Of a stretch of 64,000 nt of DNA, positions 36,275-46,608 are shown in pieces. The stretch's first letter is position 1; the number at the start of each line of letters is the position of its first letter. Origin of the DNA: SAR202 cluster bacterium (GTDB lineage: Bacteria > Chloroflexota > Dehalococcoidia > Lucifugimonadales > UBA2962); assembly GCA_009392275.1 (NCBI GenBank), contig VFGV01000010.1, positions 62,001-126,000 on the forward strand. Reading direction: 5' to 3'. A program made the translations under genes and the position numbers. A model generated the notes under the pieces. That model did no database searches, had not been told where the DNA came from, and worked only from the letters and a program-made list of their open reading frames with translations.

Positions 36275-36811
36275 TTATAAATTATATGGCTTATCACACA
36301 ATGTTTGCACCAAGCGATCAAGAATCCTTGCCGTAGCCCCAAAAATTATATGTCCGTCGTAACCAAATGAAGGTTTAAATTTCATATGTCCGTTAACTAT
36401 CCAAAAGTCATCGCGTATACAATCCGCATCCATCAGTACATCTAATGGCAGCTCTATGATTTGAGCAACTTCTTCATAGTTAATACGGAACTCCAATTCA
36501 CTCTTTGCCTTTGCGATGAAAGCAAATATCTTAAAATTGGAATTTGTTATAAATGTTCCAAGTTCTCCAACAATCTCTACTTGATTACAATCTATCCCCA
36601 CCTCTTCTTCAAGCTCTCGTAAAGCGGTTTGCTTAAGATCATAATCATCTACTTCTTTACGCCCTCCTGGTAAAGAAATCTCCCCAGGATGCAGATCCAG
36701 AGTATTACTACGCTTTGTCAAAAGTAACTTATTAAATCTATCGTTAGGGTAGATTAGGGCTGTCACAGCAGCAAGATTGTGGTTGCCCAAAACCTCTTGA
36801 GTATTTTCCAA
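36275..36811 (-). CDS. NUDIX hydrolase, probable CoA pyrophosphatase
   Basis: A 178-residue NUDIX protein. The upstream motif LLTKRSNTLDLHPGEISLPGG followed by the Nudix box GGRKEVDDYDLKQTALRELEEEVGI is the pattern of coenzyme A diphosphatases (YeaB/Pcd1-like, UPF0035 type), which cut CoA to phosphopantetheine and ADP derivatives. It lies between the VWA protein and its AAA partner on the same strand, and close to the CoA-making enzyme coaE. Assignment to CoA rather than another nucleotide is from motif resemblance. Confidence 0.8.
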   Translation of the reverse strand: MENTQEVLGNHNLAAVTALIYPNDRFNKLLLTKRSNTLDLHPGEISLPGGRKEVDDYDLKQTALRELEEEVGIDCNQVEIVGELGTFITNSNFKIFAFIAKAKSELEFRINYEEVAQIIELPLDVLMDADCIRDDFWIVNGHMKFKPSFGYDGHIIFGATARILDRLVQTLCDKPYNL

Positions 36812-36845
36812 AGTAGTTGAAATAAATTGTAATCCTATTTACTAA

Positions 36846-37751
36846 TTACTCAAAAATTGAAGCAGTAACTTCTTCTATACTGTTCTGCAAAGATTGGTCG
36901 TCAGTTACCGACCAGTTTACTGCGACTTGACATGCCCGCCTAGGTTCAATTCCAGCAGCAATTAACTTGCCTGCATATATTAATAAACGAGTACTGGCCC
37001 CTTCTCCCAAACCATGTTCTCTTAAGTTACGTATTTTTTCTCCAAGTTGTGCTAACTGCATTGCTATATCTATATCGATTTTTGCTTCGTGAGAAACTAT
37101 CTCTGCTTCTATTTCTCGAGGAGGCGGGTTAAATTCGATCGACACAAACCTTTGACGAGTACTATGTTTGAGATCTTTTAAGGCACTCTGATATCCAGGA
37201 TTATAAGATAAAACCAAAAGGAATCCATCAGCTGCTTCTAGTAATTCACCTCTTTTCTCAACAGGCAACATCCTTCGATGGTCCGTTAAGGGGTGTATCA
37301 AAACTGTAGTGTCTTTTCTAGCTTCAACTACCTCATCCAAATAGCATATACCGCCAACTTTTACTGCTCTAGTAAGCGGCCCATCGATCCAAACGGTCTG
37401 ATCACCTTCTAACAAATATCTTCCTACCAAATCAGATGCAGTAAGGTCTTCATGACATGCTATTGTCACCAATGGAAGATTATCCTGCTGCGTTGCATTT
37501 TCAGACTTTTTCCCTTTCTTTACCTTTGTTAAGTTAACCCCCAGTTTCCACGACATATATTCAACGAACCTAGTCTTACCCACGCCCGTTGGTCCTTTAA
37601 ATATCACTGGAATCCTCTGAGCGTATGCAGCCTCAAAAAGCTGAATTTCATCACCTACAGGAACGTAATAAGGCTCTTGTTTTAGATGATATTCTTCAAT
37701 TATGTAACTCTGATATAAACTTTTTGTCGAATTTGATGTTTTGGTTGCCAT
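36846..37751 (-). CDS. MoxR-type AAA ATPase, CbbQ/NorQ-like
   Basis: A 301-residue AAA+ ATPase of the CbbQ/NirQ/GpvN kind. Walker A is GPTGVGKT (53-60); Walker B is [11 protein letters not shown] with the adjacent sensor region [12 protein letters not shown]. The C-terminal CbbQ extension is present ([21 protein letters not shown]). It remodels or activates a target through a VWA partner, here the large NorD-like protein at 32972. It begins two bases after the coaE stop, with NUDIX 34 bases on, so one operon is likely. Confidence 0.9.
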   Translation of the reverse strand: MATKTSNSTKSLYQSYIIEEYHLKQEPYYVPVGDEIQLFEAAYAQRIPVIFKGPTGVGKTRFVEYMSWKLGVNLTKVKKGKKSENATQQDNLPLVTIACHEDLTASDLVGRYLLEGDQTVWIDGPLTRAVKVGGICYLDEVVEARKDTTVLIHPLTDHRRMLPVEKRGELLEAADGFLLVLSYNPGYQSALKDLKHSTRQRFVSIEFNPPPREIEAEIVSHEAKIDIDIAMQLAQLGEKIRNLREHGLGEGASTRLLIYAGKLIAAGIEPRRACQVAVNWSVTDDQSLQNSIEEVTASIFE

Positions 37752-37753
37752 GC

Positions 37754-38371
37754 TTAATTATTATTCTCCCCGGCTAAAGATATACGATTATTAAATAACA
37801 GGCCAACTTGTGCCTTTAAGGCCCCAATTGATCCATCATTATCAATAACCACATCTGCTTTATTGATTAGTTCTTCCTGAGACATTTGAAACTCCATACG
37901 CTTTAACGCACCATCCATATTACTGCTAAATTTATCAGACAAACGATCATGTATCGTTTTTTTTCCAGCAGTCAGCACCCATACTTCATCCACCAGATCT
38001 GTCCAACCTGCCTCTATTAGTATAGCGGCATCTATAACCACCATGCTCGTTTTTTCTTTATCAAGTGTACGAATTACTTTTTTTATATGTTTTTTTATAT
38101 GAGGATGAACCATTGAGTTTAGTTTGGTTAAAATGGTTTCATCAGCAAATACAATATCAGCTAATTTAGACCTATTTAACTGGCCTTTATCACCAACTAT
38201 ATCCTGTCCAAATACCTTTATTAGGGCACTATAAAGTTCAGTCCCCTGCATATATGTTTCATGTCCTATAGAATCGGCATCCAGTACAACTGCTCCCAAC
38301 TCATGCAAGAATCGCGAAGCTGTCGACTTTCCTGTACCAATTCCACCAGTTAGTCCAATAATAATCATCAC
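37754..38371 (-). CDS. coaE: Dephospho-CoA kinase
   Basis: A 205-residue enzyme that phosphorylates dephospho-CoA in the final step of coenzyme A synthesis. The P-loop [12 protein letters not shown] is at 6-17 and the acceptor-binding Asp lies in LDADSIGHE. The middle [23 protein letters not shown] is characteristic. Its stop is two bases before the CbbQ-like ATG, placing CoA synthesis, CoA hydrolysis and a MoxR/VWA pair in one transcript. Confidence 0.93.
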   Translation of the reverse strand: MMIIIGLTGGIGTGKSTASRFLHELGAVVLDADSIGHETYMQGTELYSALIKVFGQDIVGDKGQLNRSKLADIVFADETILTKLNSMVHPHIKKHIKKVIRTLDKEKTSMVVIDAAILIEAGWTDLVDEVWVLTAGKKTIHDRLSDKFSSNMDGALKRMEFQMSQEELINKADVVIDNDGSIGALKAQVGLLFNNRISLAGENNN

Positions 38372-38419
38372 TCATAATGCCAAGTCGCCATTCTAACAAT
38401 GGGGTCGATACCGGTCAAT

Positions 38420-38434
38420 TTAACCACCGGTTAA
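38420..38434. promoter_or_regulatory. Palindrome between coaE and selA
   Basis: TTAACC-ACC-GGTTAA, a six-base inverted repeat with a three-base centre, in the 163-base divergent gap between coaE and selA. A possible operator; no other support. A second partial half (ACCGGTCAA) lies just upstream. Confidence 0.3.
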
Positions 38435-38534
38435 TACAGTTTTTATTACTAAAAGAACATTCGCAATTTATGTTCAATAAACAGGTGTCTGATTTAGTCC
38501 GCCAGATATGGTATTGTATGCATAATTCGTTGCC

Positions 38535-39893
38535 ATGAATGATTTCAGAAAAATACCTAGTGTCGATCGGATTTTAAGCGAGCCGTCGATAAAAGCACTG
38601 TTAGACTCATATTCTCACGACAGTGTAGTTAAACTTGTTCAACAAAATGTGGAAAACTTAAGAAAAGATATTAAGTTAGGTAAACAGATCATTTCTTTTA
38701 AACAACTGATAAATAACATCGAAATATCTATGTCCCAGAATTGGCTGATTCAACCTAGTCCCGTAATCAACGCATCAGGAGTAATCTTACACACTAATTT
38801 AGGTAGATCTCCACTTTCAAATGAATCAATAGAAGCTATTGTTAATAGTGCTGGCGCCTATACGGATCTCGAATACGAACCCAAGACAGGAAAAAGAGGT
38901 AATCGACAACGACATGTACAGAACCTGATAAAACACATCACAGGAAGTGAGTCGGCATTAGTTGTCAACAACAATGCAGCTGCAGCGTTACTTTCATTGA
39001 CTGTGATAGCAAAAGGTAAAGAAGTGATTGTTTCCAAAGGTGAATCGGTAGAAATCGGTGGAAATTTCAGGATACCAGACCTACTTAACCAGAGTGGAGC
39101 TGAATTAATAGAAGTAGGCACCACTAATCGAACATATTTATTTGACTACGAAAAATCGATAAATGAGAATACTGGAGCGATTCTCATAGTCCATCCTAGT
39201 AATTTTAAAAAAATAGGATTCACTCATAGCCCACCCGTTAAGGAATTGGTTGAACTTGGACATCATCATAATATACCTATATTAAATGACTTAGGAAGTG
39301 GGACTTTTATAGATACCACAGTATTTGGATTGAATTCCGAGCCAACCGTGCAGGCAAGCATTAAGTATGGAGCAGACCTAACCTTCTTCTCTGGAGACAA
39401 GCTGCTTGGAGGGCCACAATCTGGAATAATCCTTGGGAGCCAGGTGTTAATAGATGAACTATCACGTCACCCCCTGGCTCGAGCGTTAAGAATAGACAAA
39501 CTGAATTTAACTGCCCTACACTCCACACTAATGCACTATATAAGTGACGAACATCTATCACAAATCCCGATATGGTCCATGATTTCTGCTGATCTCACAG
39601 ATATAAAAAAACGAGCAACCGCTTGGATAAACAACACACAAATCAAAGGACAAGTAATTAAGTCTAATAGCACAATTGGTGGCGGTAGTCTGCCAGGAGA
39701 AGTATTAAACACTTATGTGCTTGCAATTGAGCCAGAGACGTCTACAGCAAACAAAATTTCAGCCGAGCTAAGATCGTATAAAACGCCGATTATCGCAAGA
39801 ATTGAATCAGAACAAGTACTGCTGGACGCGCGAACGGTGTTGCCTACTCAAGATAACATCATTATTCAAGCACTTAAGGAAATTACTACATAA
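38535..39893 (+). CDS. selA: L-seryl-tRNA(Sec) selenium transferase
   Basis: A 452-residue PLP enzyme that converts seryl-tRNA(Sec) to selenocysteyl-tRNA(Sec) using selenophosphate from SelD. Cofactor Lys289 lies in FFSGDKLLGGPQSG. The N-terminal region typical of bacterial SelA (IPSVDRIL, then the LHTNLGRSPLS block) is present, so it is not the shorter SelA-like paralog. Together with tRNA-Sec at 25.9 kb and SelD at 49.5 kb it proves a selenocysteine system in this genome; SelB must be elsewhere. It is divergent from coaE and followed by rarA. Confidence 0.95.
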   Translation: MNDFRKIPSVDRILSEPSIKALLDSYSHDSVVKLVQQNVENLRKDIKLGKQIISFKQLINNIEISMSQNWLIQPSPVINASGVILHTNLGRSPLSNESIEAIVNSAGAYTDLEYEPKTGKRGNRQRHVQNLIKHITGSESALVVNNNAAAALLSLTVIAKGKEVIVSKGESVEIGGNFRIPDLLNQSGAELIEVGTTNRTYLFDYEKSINENTGAILIVHPSNFKKIGFTHSPPVKELVELGHHHNIPILNDLGSGTFIDTTVFGLNSEPTVQASIKYGADLTFFSGDKLLGGPQSGIILGSQVLIDELSRHPLARALRIDKLNLTALHSTLMHYISDEHLSQIPIWSMISADLTDIKKRATAWINNTQIKGQVIKSNSTIGGGSLPGEVLNTYVLAIEPETSTANKISAELRSYKTPIIARIESEQVLLDARTVLPTQDNIIIQALKEITT

Positions 39894-39923
39894 TATTAAT
39901 AACAGATCTCACTTTTTTTAAAG

Positions 39924-41255
39924 ATGAACCTTTTCAACCAAAATAAAGACAATATTTTGAATAAAAATGCCCCATTATCTACCAGAATGAGGCCTCGGTC
40001 GTTTGAAGAATTTTTTGGCCAAGAACACCTGGTAGGTCCTCAGCATTCCTTACGAAAAATTGTTGATTCTGATCAAATCTTCTCGATGATATTTTGGGGT
40101 CCTCCTGGCTCCGGCAAAACAACGCTATCACTATTAATATCTCGCCTTACAAAATCTAAATTTGTACATGTTAGTGCAGCTGTTTCCGGAGTATCTGACC
40201 TAAGAAACGCTATAAAAGCTGCTGAAGACCTTCTTGGAATGACAGGTCAAAAAACCATTATATTCATTGACGAGATTCATCGTTTTAGTAAGTCACAGCA
40301 AGACGTAATACTGCCACACGTAGAATCAGGAGCAATAACTCTTATTGGCGCGACAACTGAAAATCCTTCTTTCGAAATAATAGCACCGTTACTGTCTCGC
40401 AGCAGAGTGTTCAAATTAAAACAGTTAAGCAAATCTCATATGGAATCAATTTTGTATCGGGCTATCAATGATAAGGATCATGGGATTGGGAATTTCAATA
40501 TAGAAATTAGTGATGATGCAATGAATGTACTAATTTCATTATCTGGAGGTGATGCAAGGATCGCACTTAATTCCATCGAACTTGCAGTCGCATCTACTGA
40601 AATCAATGCATCAGGCTCCCGTATTATATCCCCAGAAATAATCCAGGATGTGATGCAGAAAAGTATACCTGCATACGACAAAACAGGCGACCAACATTAT
40701 GATTTAATATCGGCTTTCATAAAGTCAGTTAGAGGCTCAGACCCAGACTCTGCACTATACTGGCTAGCTCGTATGATAGACGCTGGAGAAGACTCATTAT
40801 TTATAGCGCGCAGAATTGTAATCCTGGCTTCAGAAGATATAGGTCTTGCAGACCCTAGAGCGCTCTCGATAGCTATAGCAGCCTACGAGGCGACTCATTT
40901 CATTGGAATGCCGGAAGCAAGAATACCTTTATCTGAAGCCACGATCTATCTTGCCACTGCACCAAAAAGTAATTCGGCATATAAAGCAATTAACCTAGCG
41001 TTAAAAGACGCATCGATAACATCTAGAGAACCTGTACCTCTTCACTTGAGAAATGCAGTCACAAACCTGATGAAAGAGCACGGATATGGAGAAGGGTATA
41101 AATACTCACACGATTATGAGAATCATTTTGCCGAGATGCAAAATCGACCAAGTAAAATTAAACATAATGTATATTACACCCCTTCAACACAGGGATATGA
41201 AATAAAAATAAAGGAATCGCACGACCAGCGGTGGAAACCCAAAAATAAAACGTGA
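39924..41255 (+). CDS. rarA: Replication-associated recombination protein RarA (MgsA)
   Basis: A 443-residue AAA+ protein acting at stalled replication forks. Walker A GPPGSGKT (59-66), Walker B FIDEIH (114-119), the sensor [10 protein letters not shown], and the C-terminal tetramer domain with [20 protein letters not shown] and the segment [11 protein letters not shown] near the end are all family marks. It lies 30 bases downstream of selA and is convergent with the MFS gene with a gap of two bases. Confidence 0.95.
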   Translation: MNLFNQNKDNILNKNAPLSTRMRPRSFEEFFGQEHLVGPQHSLRKIVDSDQIFSMIFWGPPGSGKTTLSLLISRLTKSKFVHVSAAVSGVSDLRNAIKAAEDLLGMTGQKTIIFIDEIHRFSKSQQDVILPHVESGAITLIGATTENPSFEIIAPLLSRSRVFKLKQLSKSHMESILYRAINDKDHGIGNFNIEISDDAMNVLISLSGGDARIALNSIELAVASTEINASGSRIISPEIIQDVMQKSIPAYDKTGDQHYDLISAFIKSVRGSDPDSALYWLARMIDAGEDSLFIARRIVILASEDIGLADPRALSIAIAAYEATHFIGMPEARIPLSEATIYLATAPKSNSAYKAINLALKDASITSREPVPLHLRNAVTNLMKEHGYGEGYKYSHDYENHFAEMQNRPSKIKHNVYYTPSTQGYEIKIKESHDQRWKPKNKT

Positions 41256-41257
41256 AG

Positions 41258-42481
41258 CTATTCCCTTTCCTCAGCAAATACATCTAATTTTAAAAGTTGC
41301 CTGAAATTAATCACCAAGTAAACTAATACGACTATTGCTCCTGCACCGATTGCAATAGCGGCACTAAATACCCCTGCTATCGCACCCATAAATAATCCTG
41401 CTAAGCCAGTAAAACCCCAGCTGGATGTCTGGAAACTCAAAACTCTGCCTCTCATCTCATCTGGCACTACTAGTTGCAAAAGAGCGGATATGATAGTTTC
41501 ATATCCCATAGCGAATGCATAGGCTATCGCAATCAGGATCAATGAAACTGGAAACCAAGGTGAAAAAGAGAATAATAAAAGTGATATAGCAAACAGTCCC
41601 AAAGTTAAAGCAAGAAACAGACCACGTGCAGTCGCTTGCTTCGACAAAGATATAAATATTAAGCTGCTTACTGCACCAACAGCACCAACTGACAGCAATG
41701 ATGCATAACCAAATGCATCTACATTCAAGACTTTTGTTGCCATAACCGCCAATATGGATTCATGTGACCAGACAAATGATTCAGCCACTATTGCCAGCAG
41801 AATAAGAGAACGCACTGCCGGTGCAGTGAAAACGTACTTAAATCCATCCACAATAATTCTAAAACTACCTTTGTTCTCCAACTTATCCGAGACCGAATCA
41901 GGAATATGTGAGGTATTCAAAGTTAAAGCGGATAAAAACGCAAGGCCTGCAGCAATAGTCATTAGAAAATAAGCCCATGACATACCGTATTTAACAATTA
42001 TTGAGCCAGCTATTAAAGGTGCTCCAATAGCAGTTATTTGCCAGCTAACAAGATTAATCGCAGTCGCATTAATTAATCTTTTTTTGCCGACCAAATCTAA
42101 AGTGAGTGCATTACGTGCTGGTATTCTGATTGCCAGAGCAATAGCACTAATTACAGCGCCTATTATCACATGCCACAACAAGATATTGTTGGCTGCAATT
42201 AATATTGCTATAAAAAGCACAACCGCCATATCTATAAGAATTGCTACTGCAACAAGTGTATGTCGCCGACCATAAAAGCGGTCAGCCAAGAGTCCCCCTA
42301 TGGAAGAACAAATTGTTAAGGCAGCTCCATTAAATCCGAAGACTGCTCCAACCCAAAAAGCAGAATCAGTGATTTCTAGAACCAGCAGTCCTGAGGACAT
42401 CACATACACAACTATCATGATGTCACTAAAAAATGAGCTTATCCAAAGACGCCTAAATCCTACATTTTCTAGTAAAAGCAT
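41258..42481 (-). CDS. MFS transporter
   Basis: A 407-residue membrane protein with about twelve spans. The motif after helix 2, GGLLADRFYGRRHT, is the MFS motif A, and helices such as IIGAVISAIALAIRIPARNAL and YAFAMGYETIISALLQLVVPDEMRGRVLS suggest the DHA3/enterobactin-exporter-like (MFS_3) group. It is a likely exporter with unknown substrate. Convergent with rarA; the next gene upstream on the strand is threonine aldolase, 75 bases away. Confidence 0.88.
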   Translation of the reverse strand: MLLLENVGFRRLWISSFFSDIMIVVYVMSSGLLVLEITDSAFWVGAVFGFNGAALTICSSIGGLLADRFYGRRHTLVAVAILIDMAVVLFIAILIAANNILLWHVIIGAVISAIALAIRIPARNALTLDLVGKKRLINATAINLVSWQITAIGAPLIAGSIIVKYGMSWAYFLMTIAAGLAFLSALTLNTSHIPDSVSDKLENKGSFRIIVDGFKYVFTAPAVRSLILLAIVAESFVWSHESILAVMATKVLNVDAFGYASLLSVGAVGAVSSLIFISLSKQATARGLFLALTLGLFAISLLLFSFSPWFPVSLILIAIAYAFAMGYETIISALLQLVVPDEMRGRVLSFQTSSWGFTGLAGLFMGAIAGVFSAAIAIGAGAIVVLVYLVINFRQLLKLDVFAEERE

Positions 42482-42556
42482 AATAGCGCAAATATAAAGA
42501 GGATTGCGTTGACTTGCATGTTAATTCATACTTCTAATAAGAATTGGATATGTTAT

Positions 42557-43654
42557 TTAAAAGGATGCATGTTCTTTAAACACATCTCTAATTACATCTA
42601 ATGCGTAATCAATATCATCAGCAGTGATCCCATAATGAGTTACTAATCTCCAACCTGCAGGCAAAGATAATGCTTTCACACCTCGATCATCTAACTTTTG
42701 GAGTATTTCACTGGGGTTTTTAACACTTACATCACAAAACACCAAATTAGTTGGATACGAATCAGGATCACAAATAATTCCATCTATTTTAGAAAGTCCA
42801 ATGGCAAGTTTCCTAGCATTGGCATGATCTTCGGCTAGCCTAGATACCATTGTGTCTAACGCAACTATTCCCGCTGCCGCAAGAATTCCTACTTGTCTCA
42901 TTCCACCGCCCATTGCTTTACGCCACCTTCTTGCAGTTTCTATGTCCTTATTACTTCCAACTAACACAGATCCTACCGGGCATGACAAACCTTTAGATAA
43001 ACAAAACGACACCGTGTCTGCTCCACCAACTAATTTATCCACTGGAGTTTCTAACGCTACAGCAGCGTTAAATATCCGTGCGCCATCTACATGCGTTTTG
43101 ATACCTCTTTCTTTAGCAATGGAGACGACAGATTCTATTTCACATGCAGACAAAGCACTACCTCCACATTGATTCGCAGTATTCTCAATACCAATAAGAG
43201 TGGTTGGCGGATAATGGATATTATCAGGCCTTATCCTACTTCTAAGCTCATCAAGATCAATCATCCCACGACTATCGTTAGCTATTGCTTGAACTGCAAT
43301 CCCACCTAAAGCTGATGCAGCACCAGCTTCTGCGTTAAACATATGGGATTTTTCTCCCACGATCATTTCATCTCCACGAGTACAATGAGTTAAAGCTGCT
43401 GCTATATTACCCATCGTTCCACTAGCAACAAAAGTAGCATCTTCCATTCCAAACATTTCAGCTGCCATTTGCTCCAATCGATTGACTGTCGGGTCCTCTC
43501 CGAACACATCATCACCCAATTTAGCTTTAAATATTGCTTCTCTCATTTCTGGTGAAGGTTGGGTAAATGTATCGCTCCTAAGGTCAACAATTCTAGTAGG
43601 TTGATCTATAGGTTGAGTTTTAGATTCTTTAGCTTCTGAATATCCTGACCGCAT
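42557..43654 (-). CDS. ltaE: Low-specificity L-threonine aldolase
   Basis: A 365-residue PLP enzyme splitting threonine or allo-threonine to glycine and acetaldehyde. The cofactor Lys221 is in SFCLSKGLSCPVGS. Family blocks include DLRSDTFTQPSPEM, FGEDPTVNRLEQ, VASGTMGN and THVDGARIFNA. About 20 residues precede the conserved start (RIVDLRSD), so an internal start is possible, but the annotated ATG has no competing ATG nearby. It can link threonine and glycine with other C2 metabolism here (glycerate kinase, HpaI aldolase). Confidence 0.9.
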   Translation of the reverse strand: MRSGYSEAKESKTQPIDQPTRIVDLRSDTFTQPSPEMREAIFKAKLGDDVFGEDPTVNRLEQMAAEMFGMEDATFVASGTMGNIAAALTHCTRGDEMIVGEKSHMFNAEAGAASALGGIAVQAIANDSRGMIDLDELRSRIRPDNIHYPPTTLIGIENTANQCGGSALSACEIESVVSIAKERGIKTHVDGARIFNAAVALETPVDKLVGGADTVSFCLSKGLSCPVGSVLVGSNKDIETARRWRKAMGGGMRQVGILAAAGIVALDTMVSRLAEDHANARKLAIGLSKIDGIICDPDSYPTNLVFCDVSVKNPSEILQKLDDRGVKALSLPAGWRLVTHYGITADDIDYALDVIRDVFKEHASF

Positions 43655-43859
43655 TCGATTTCTCCTATTTACTTAATACAATGAGGTATAAACGATTCTA
43701 GCAACCTGATAACCCAAATGCTATAGTGACAGAAACATACGCAAATCCCAATCGATTAATAAATTTAAAATAATCTTTTATCAAGACAAATTAGTAGTAC
43801 GTACTTGAAAATTCAACAAAGGCCAACATAATTAAACTTTAACCAGTTCGGAGTCATCG

Positions 43860-45248
43860 ATGAGTAAAAAAATTAACACCAGAATCGAAAAAGATTCAAT
43901 GGGATCATTTGAGGTCCCTGCTGAAGCCTACTACGGTGCAAACACAATGCGTGCAGTTGTAAATTTCCCCGTCAGTTCACTTAAATTCCAAAGATCTTTC
44001 ATTAAATCCCTTGCCCAAATAAAAAAGGCTGCAGCTTTATCAAACTTAGACCTTGGGCTACTTGATAAAGTCGTTGCAGATCAAATAGCAAGTGCAGCTG
44101 AAAAGGTAATAGAAGGAAAGTATGATGATCAATTTGTAGTGGATATTTTTCAAACTGGATCTGGAACGTCTACTAATATGAATATTAATGAAGTGATTTC
44201 GAATTTGGCGATTGAAAAAATGGATGGTGTAATTGGTTCAAAGGTGCCGGTTCATCCGAATGATCACGTAAATATGGGGCAATCCTCAAATGACGTCATT
44301 CCAACAGCTATTCATATTGCTGCGATCGATATAACCACCAAGAATCTTCTACCTGCAATAGAACAATTAAAAAATTCTCTAATACAAAAATCAGAGGAAT
44401 TCATGGATATTGTTAAAACAGGCCGAACTCATTTACAAGATGCTACCCCAATAACGCTAGGCCAAGAATTTCTCGGCTTTGCTGGGCAAATGGATAGATC
44501 CAATTCTCGCATCAAAGCAGCTTTAGAGGGATTGCGTGAAGTTGCGCTTGGAGGAACTGCTGTTGGCACAGGGATAAATACCCATAATGAATTCTCAAAT
44601 CGGGTTTGCGTTTATATTTCCGAGTGGAATGGTCAAGAAATTCGAGAAACTGAAAATCATTTTCAAAGTCAAAACACCTTAGATGCAATCGTTTATATGA
44701 GTGGTGCACTAAAAACATTGGCTGTTAGTGCAATAAAAATTTCTAACGACATAAGGTGGCTTGGATCAGGTCCAAGAGCTGGCTTTGGAGAAATTGAGCT
44801 ACCGGAAGTTCAACCCGGAAGCTCAATCATGCCTGGAAAGGTCAACCCAGTAATAGCTGAATCTACAGCTATGGCAGCCGCGCAGGTTATTGGTAACGAC
44901 TTAACTGTTTCCATAGCGGGGCAGTCTGGAAATTTTGAATTAAATGTCATGATGCCCGTAGCAGCATTCAACTTGTTACAGTCAATTGAATTACTATCAA
45001 CTTCATTAAGTAACTTAGCGAACCAATGTGTTACAGGAATAAAAGCTACTGATCGGGGTCCAGAAATGGTTGAAAAAGGATTAGCGATAGTTACAACACT
45101 AGTACCAGTTATCGGATATGATGCTTCTGCTGCAATTGCAAAAAAAGCTCAATTGAGCGGTAAAACAATTAGGCAAATAGCACTAGAGGAAACGAATATC
45201 GACCCATCTGAATTAGACCAAATCTTAGATCCTTCCAAGATGGTGTAA
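43860..45248 (+). CDS. fumC: Fumarate hydratase, class II
   Basis: A 462-residue fumarase of the oxygen-stable, iron-free class (fumarate + water to malate, TCA cycle). The superfamily signature GSSIMPGKVNP lies at 320-330, and the catalytic His191 is in GRTHLQDATP. NMNINEV and HPNDHVNMGQSSND blocks are present. A ribosome-binding site GGAG precedes the ATG by about seven bases. The 205-base gap upstream shows no other feature I can define. Confidence 0.95.
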   Translation: MSKKINTRIEKDSMGSFEVPAEAYYGANTMRAVVNFPVSSLKFQRSFIKSLAQIKKAAALSNLDLGLLDKVVADQIASAAEKVIEGKYDDQFVVDIFQTGSGTSTNMNINEVISNLAIEKMDGVIGSKVPVHPNDHVNMGQSSNDVIPTAIHIAAIDITTKNLLPAIEQLKNSLIQKSEEFMDIVKTGRTHLQDATPITLGQEFLGFAGQMDRSNSRIKAALEGLREVALGGTAVGTGINTHNEFSNRVCVYISEWNGQEIRETENHFQSQNTLDAIVYMSGALKTLAVSAIKISNDIRWLGSGPRAGFGEIELPEVQPGSSIMPGKVNPVIAESTAMAAAQVIGNDLTVSIAGQSGNFELNVMMPVAAFNLLQSIELLSTSLSNLANQCVTGIKATDRGPEMVEKGLAIVTTLVPVIGYDASAAIAKKAQLSGKTIRQIALEETNIDPSELDQILDPSKMV

Positions 45249-45254
45249 GTAAAA

Positions 45255-46553
45255 TCAATTACCGTTTTTATGGACAGAAATATAATCTTTTACAAATTGG
45301 GTTTCTTGATCCGCAGAATTCAAATGACCATCTATTTTTGCGTAAAGTAATTCATTTAGTAAGTTGCCAAGCTCGGGACCTTTATTAACACCAATAGATA
45401 TTAGGTCGTCGCCGTTCAATTCCAAACTGATATTTATTAATGAATTTAAGTATATCTCTAATACTGATTTGATATCTTTGTTACGCGTGGTAGTAGCACA
45501 AATACGAATCGATGTAAGACTATATTTTGATAGAAATTTAAAAATGTCACTTCGTCTAAGATCATCTGCAATTAAAAAAGCTTTATTTTGTTGTATTTGT
45601 TCATTTAAATGAACCAAATCAAGGATCACATTAGTTTGTTTAGAACTTAAGTTTAATGTCTGAGACAAGTATTCCGCCTGATCTTTATCTGCATTCATTG
45701 CTAGAATGCCAAACCAGAACTCAGCACAATTATCCTGACTATTTGCATAAGAGGTAGTCTTCAATCCCATCAAGTGATTACAGTCATATTCAGTCAAAAA
45801 TGCTGGTAATAATCCAAGCTTCACACATTGATATAAGATTAAATTGACTTCTTTTTCATTGAATATCTTTTCAAGCTCACCTCTAATTCGATCCCCGGAT
45901 ACAGTGGTTACACAACTTAACGAAGATTGGAATATATTGCTCGTTGAGTCTTCGATATCAAATCCTAATCTACATGAGTAGCGTACGATCCTAAACATAC
46001 GAGTAGGATCATCAACAAAGCTTCTTAGGTGAAGAACTCTTAACTTTTTATTAATGAGATCTGCATAACCAAAATGTGGGTCTATTAACTGACCTGAAAC
46101 CCAACCTTGATTAGAAGGAGGTCGTAAAACAATGCACATTGCAGCTATGGAAAAATCTCTTCTACCCAAATCTTGCAATAAATCCCCTGGGCTTACATCA
46201 GGTAATTGTCCAGGATTTTTATATGTTTCGGAACGACATTTGGCTATATCAATTTCGAGGTTATCGTTAAGGCCAACCGGAATATTAAGTTTATGCGTTC
46301 CAAACATAGAGCTGTTTTTAACGGTGCCTCCCAACTTTTCGGCAAGCCTCGTTGCAAAAACCTTGTCAACATTAGTGCCAGTTAAGTCAATGTCGAAGTT
46401 CGAGTCATTTAACCCCATCATAATGTCTCTCACACATCCACCAACTAAATACAAATCTGTATCCATTTCATTCGCCAACTTGGTAGAAACATTTAAGATG
46501 TTCAAATGAGTCTTGGGCAAGACATGTTTCATTTCATTTGACACTATTTTCAT
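45255..46553 (-). CDS. CCA-adding/poly(A) polymerase family nucleotidyltransferase
   Basis: A 432-residue class II tRNA nucleotidyltransferase. The catalytic head contains LVGGCVRD and FDIDLTG (the DxD metal site), followed by the DLGRRDFSIAAM and RMFRIVRYSCRLGFDIE motifs. None of the tRNA genes in this window encodes CCA, so such an enzyme is needed. It is probably the CCA-adding or A-adding enzyme; separating these from poly(A) polymerase by sequence alone is uncertain. Convergent with fumC. Confidence 0.88.
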   Translation of the reverse strand: MKIVSNEMKHVLPKTHLNILNVSTKLANEMDTDLYLVGGCVRDIMMGLNDSNFDIDLTGTNVDKVFATRLAEKLGGTVKNSSMFGTHKLNIPVGLNDNLEIDIAKCRSETYKNPGQLPDVSPGDLLQDLGRRDFSIAAMCIVLRPPSNQGWVSGQLIDPHFGYADLINKKLRVLHLRSFVDDPTRMFRIVRYSCRLGFDIEDSTSNIFQSSLSCVTTVSGDRIRGELEKIFNEKEVNLILYQCVKLGLLPAFLTEYDCNHLMGLKTTSYANSQDNCAEFWFGILAMNADKDQAEYLSQTLNLSSKQTNVILDLVHLNEQIQQNKAFLIADDLRRSDIFKFLSKYSLTSIRICATTTRNKDIKSVLEIYLNSLINISLELNGDDLISIGVNKGPELGNLLNELLYAKIDGHLNSADQETQFVKDYISVHKNGN

Positions 46554-46608
46554 ATCAATAAATCAATCCATTCAAAAATGTAATTTCTATTTGATTAAAA
46601 TCAGTTTC

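Noticed and set aside
43655-43859. Possible regulatory RNA upstream of fumC
   Set aside because: The 205-base gap is AT-rich with no convincing hairpin, riboswitch motif or short gene.
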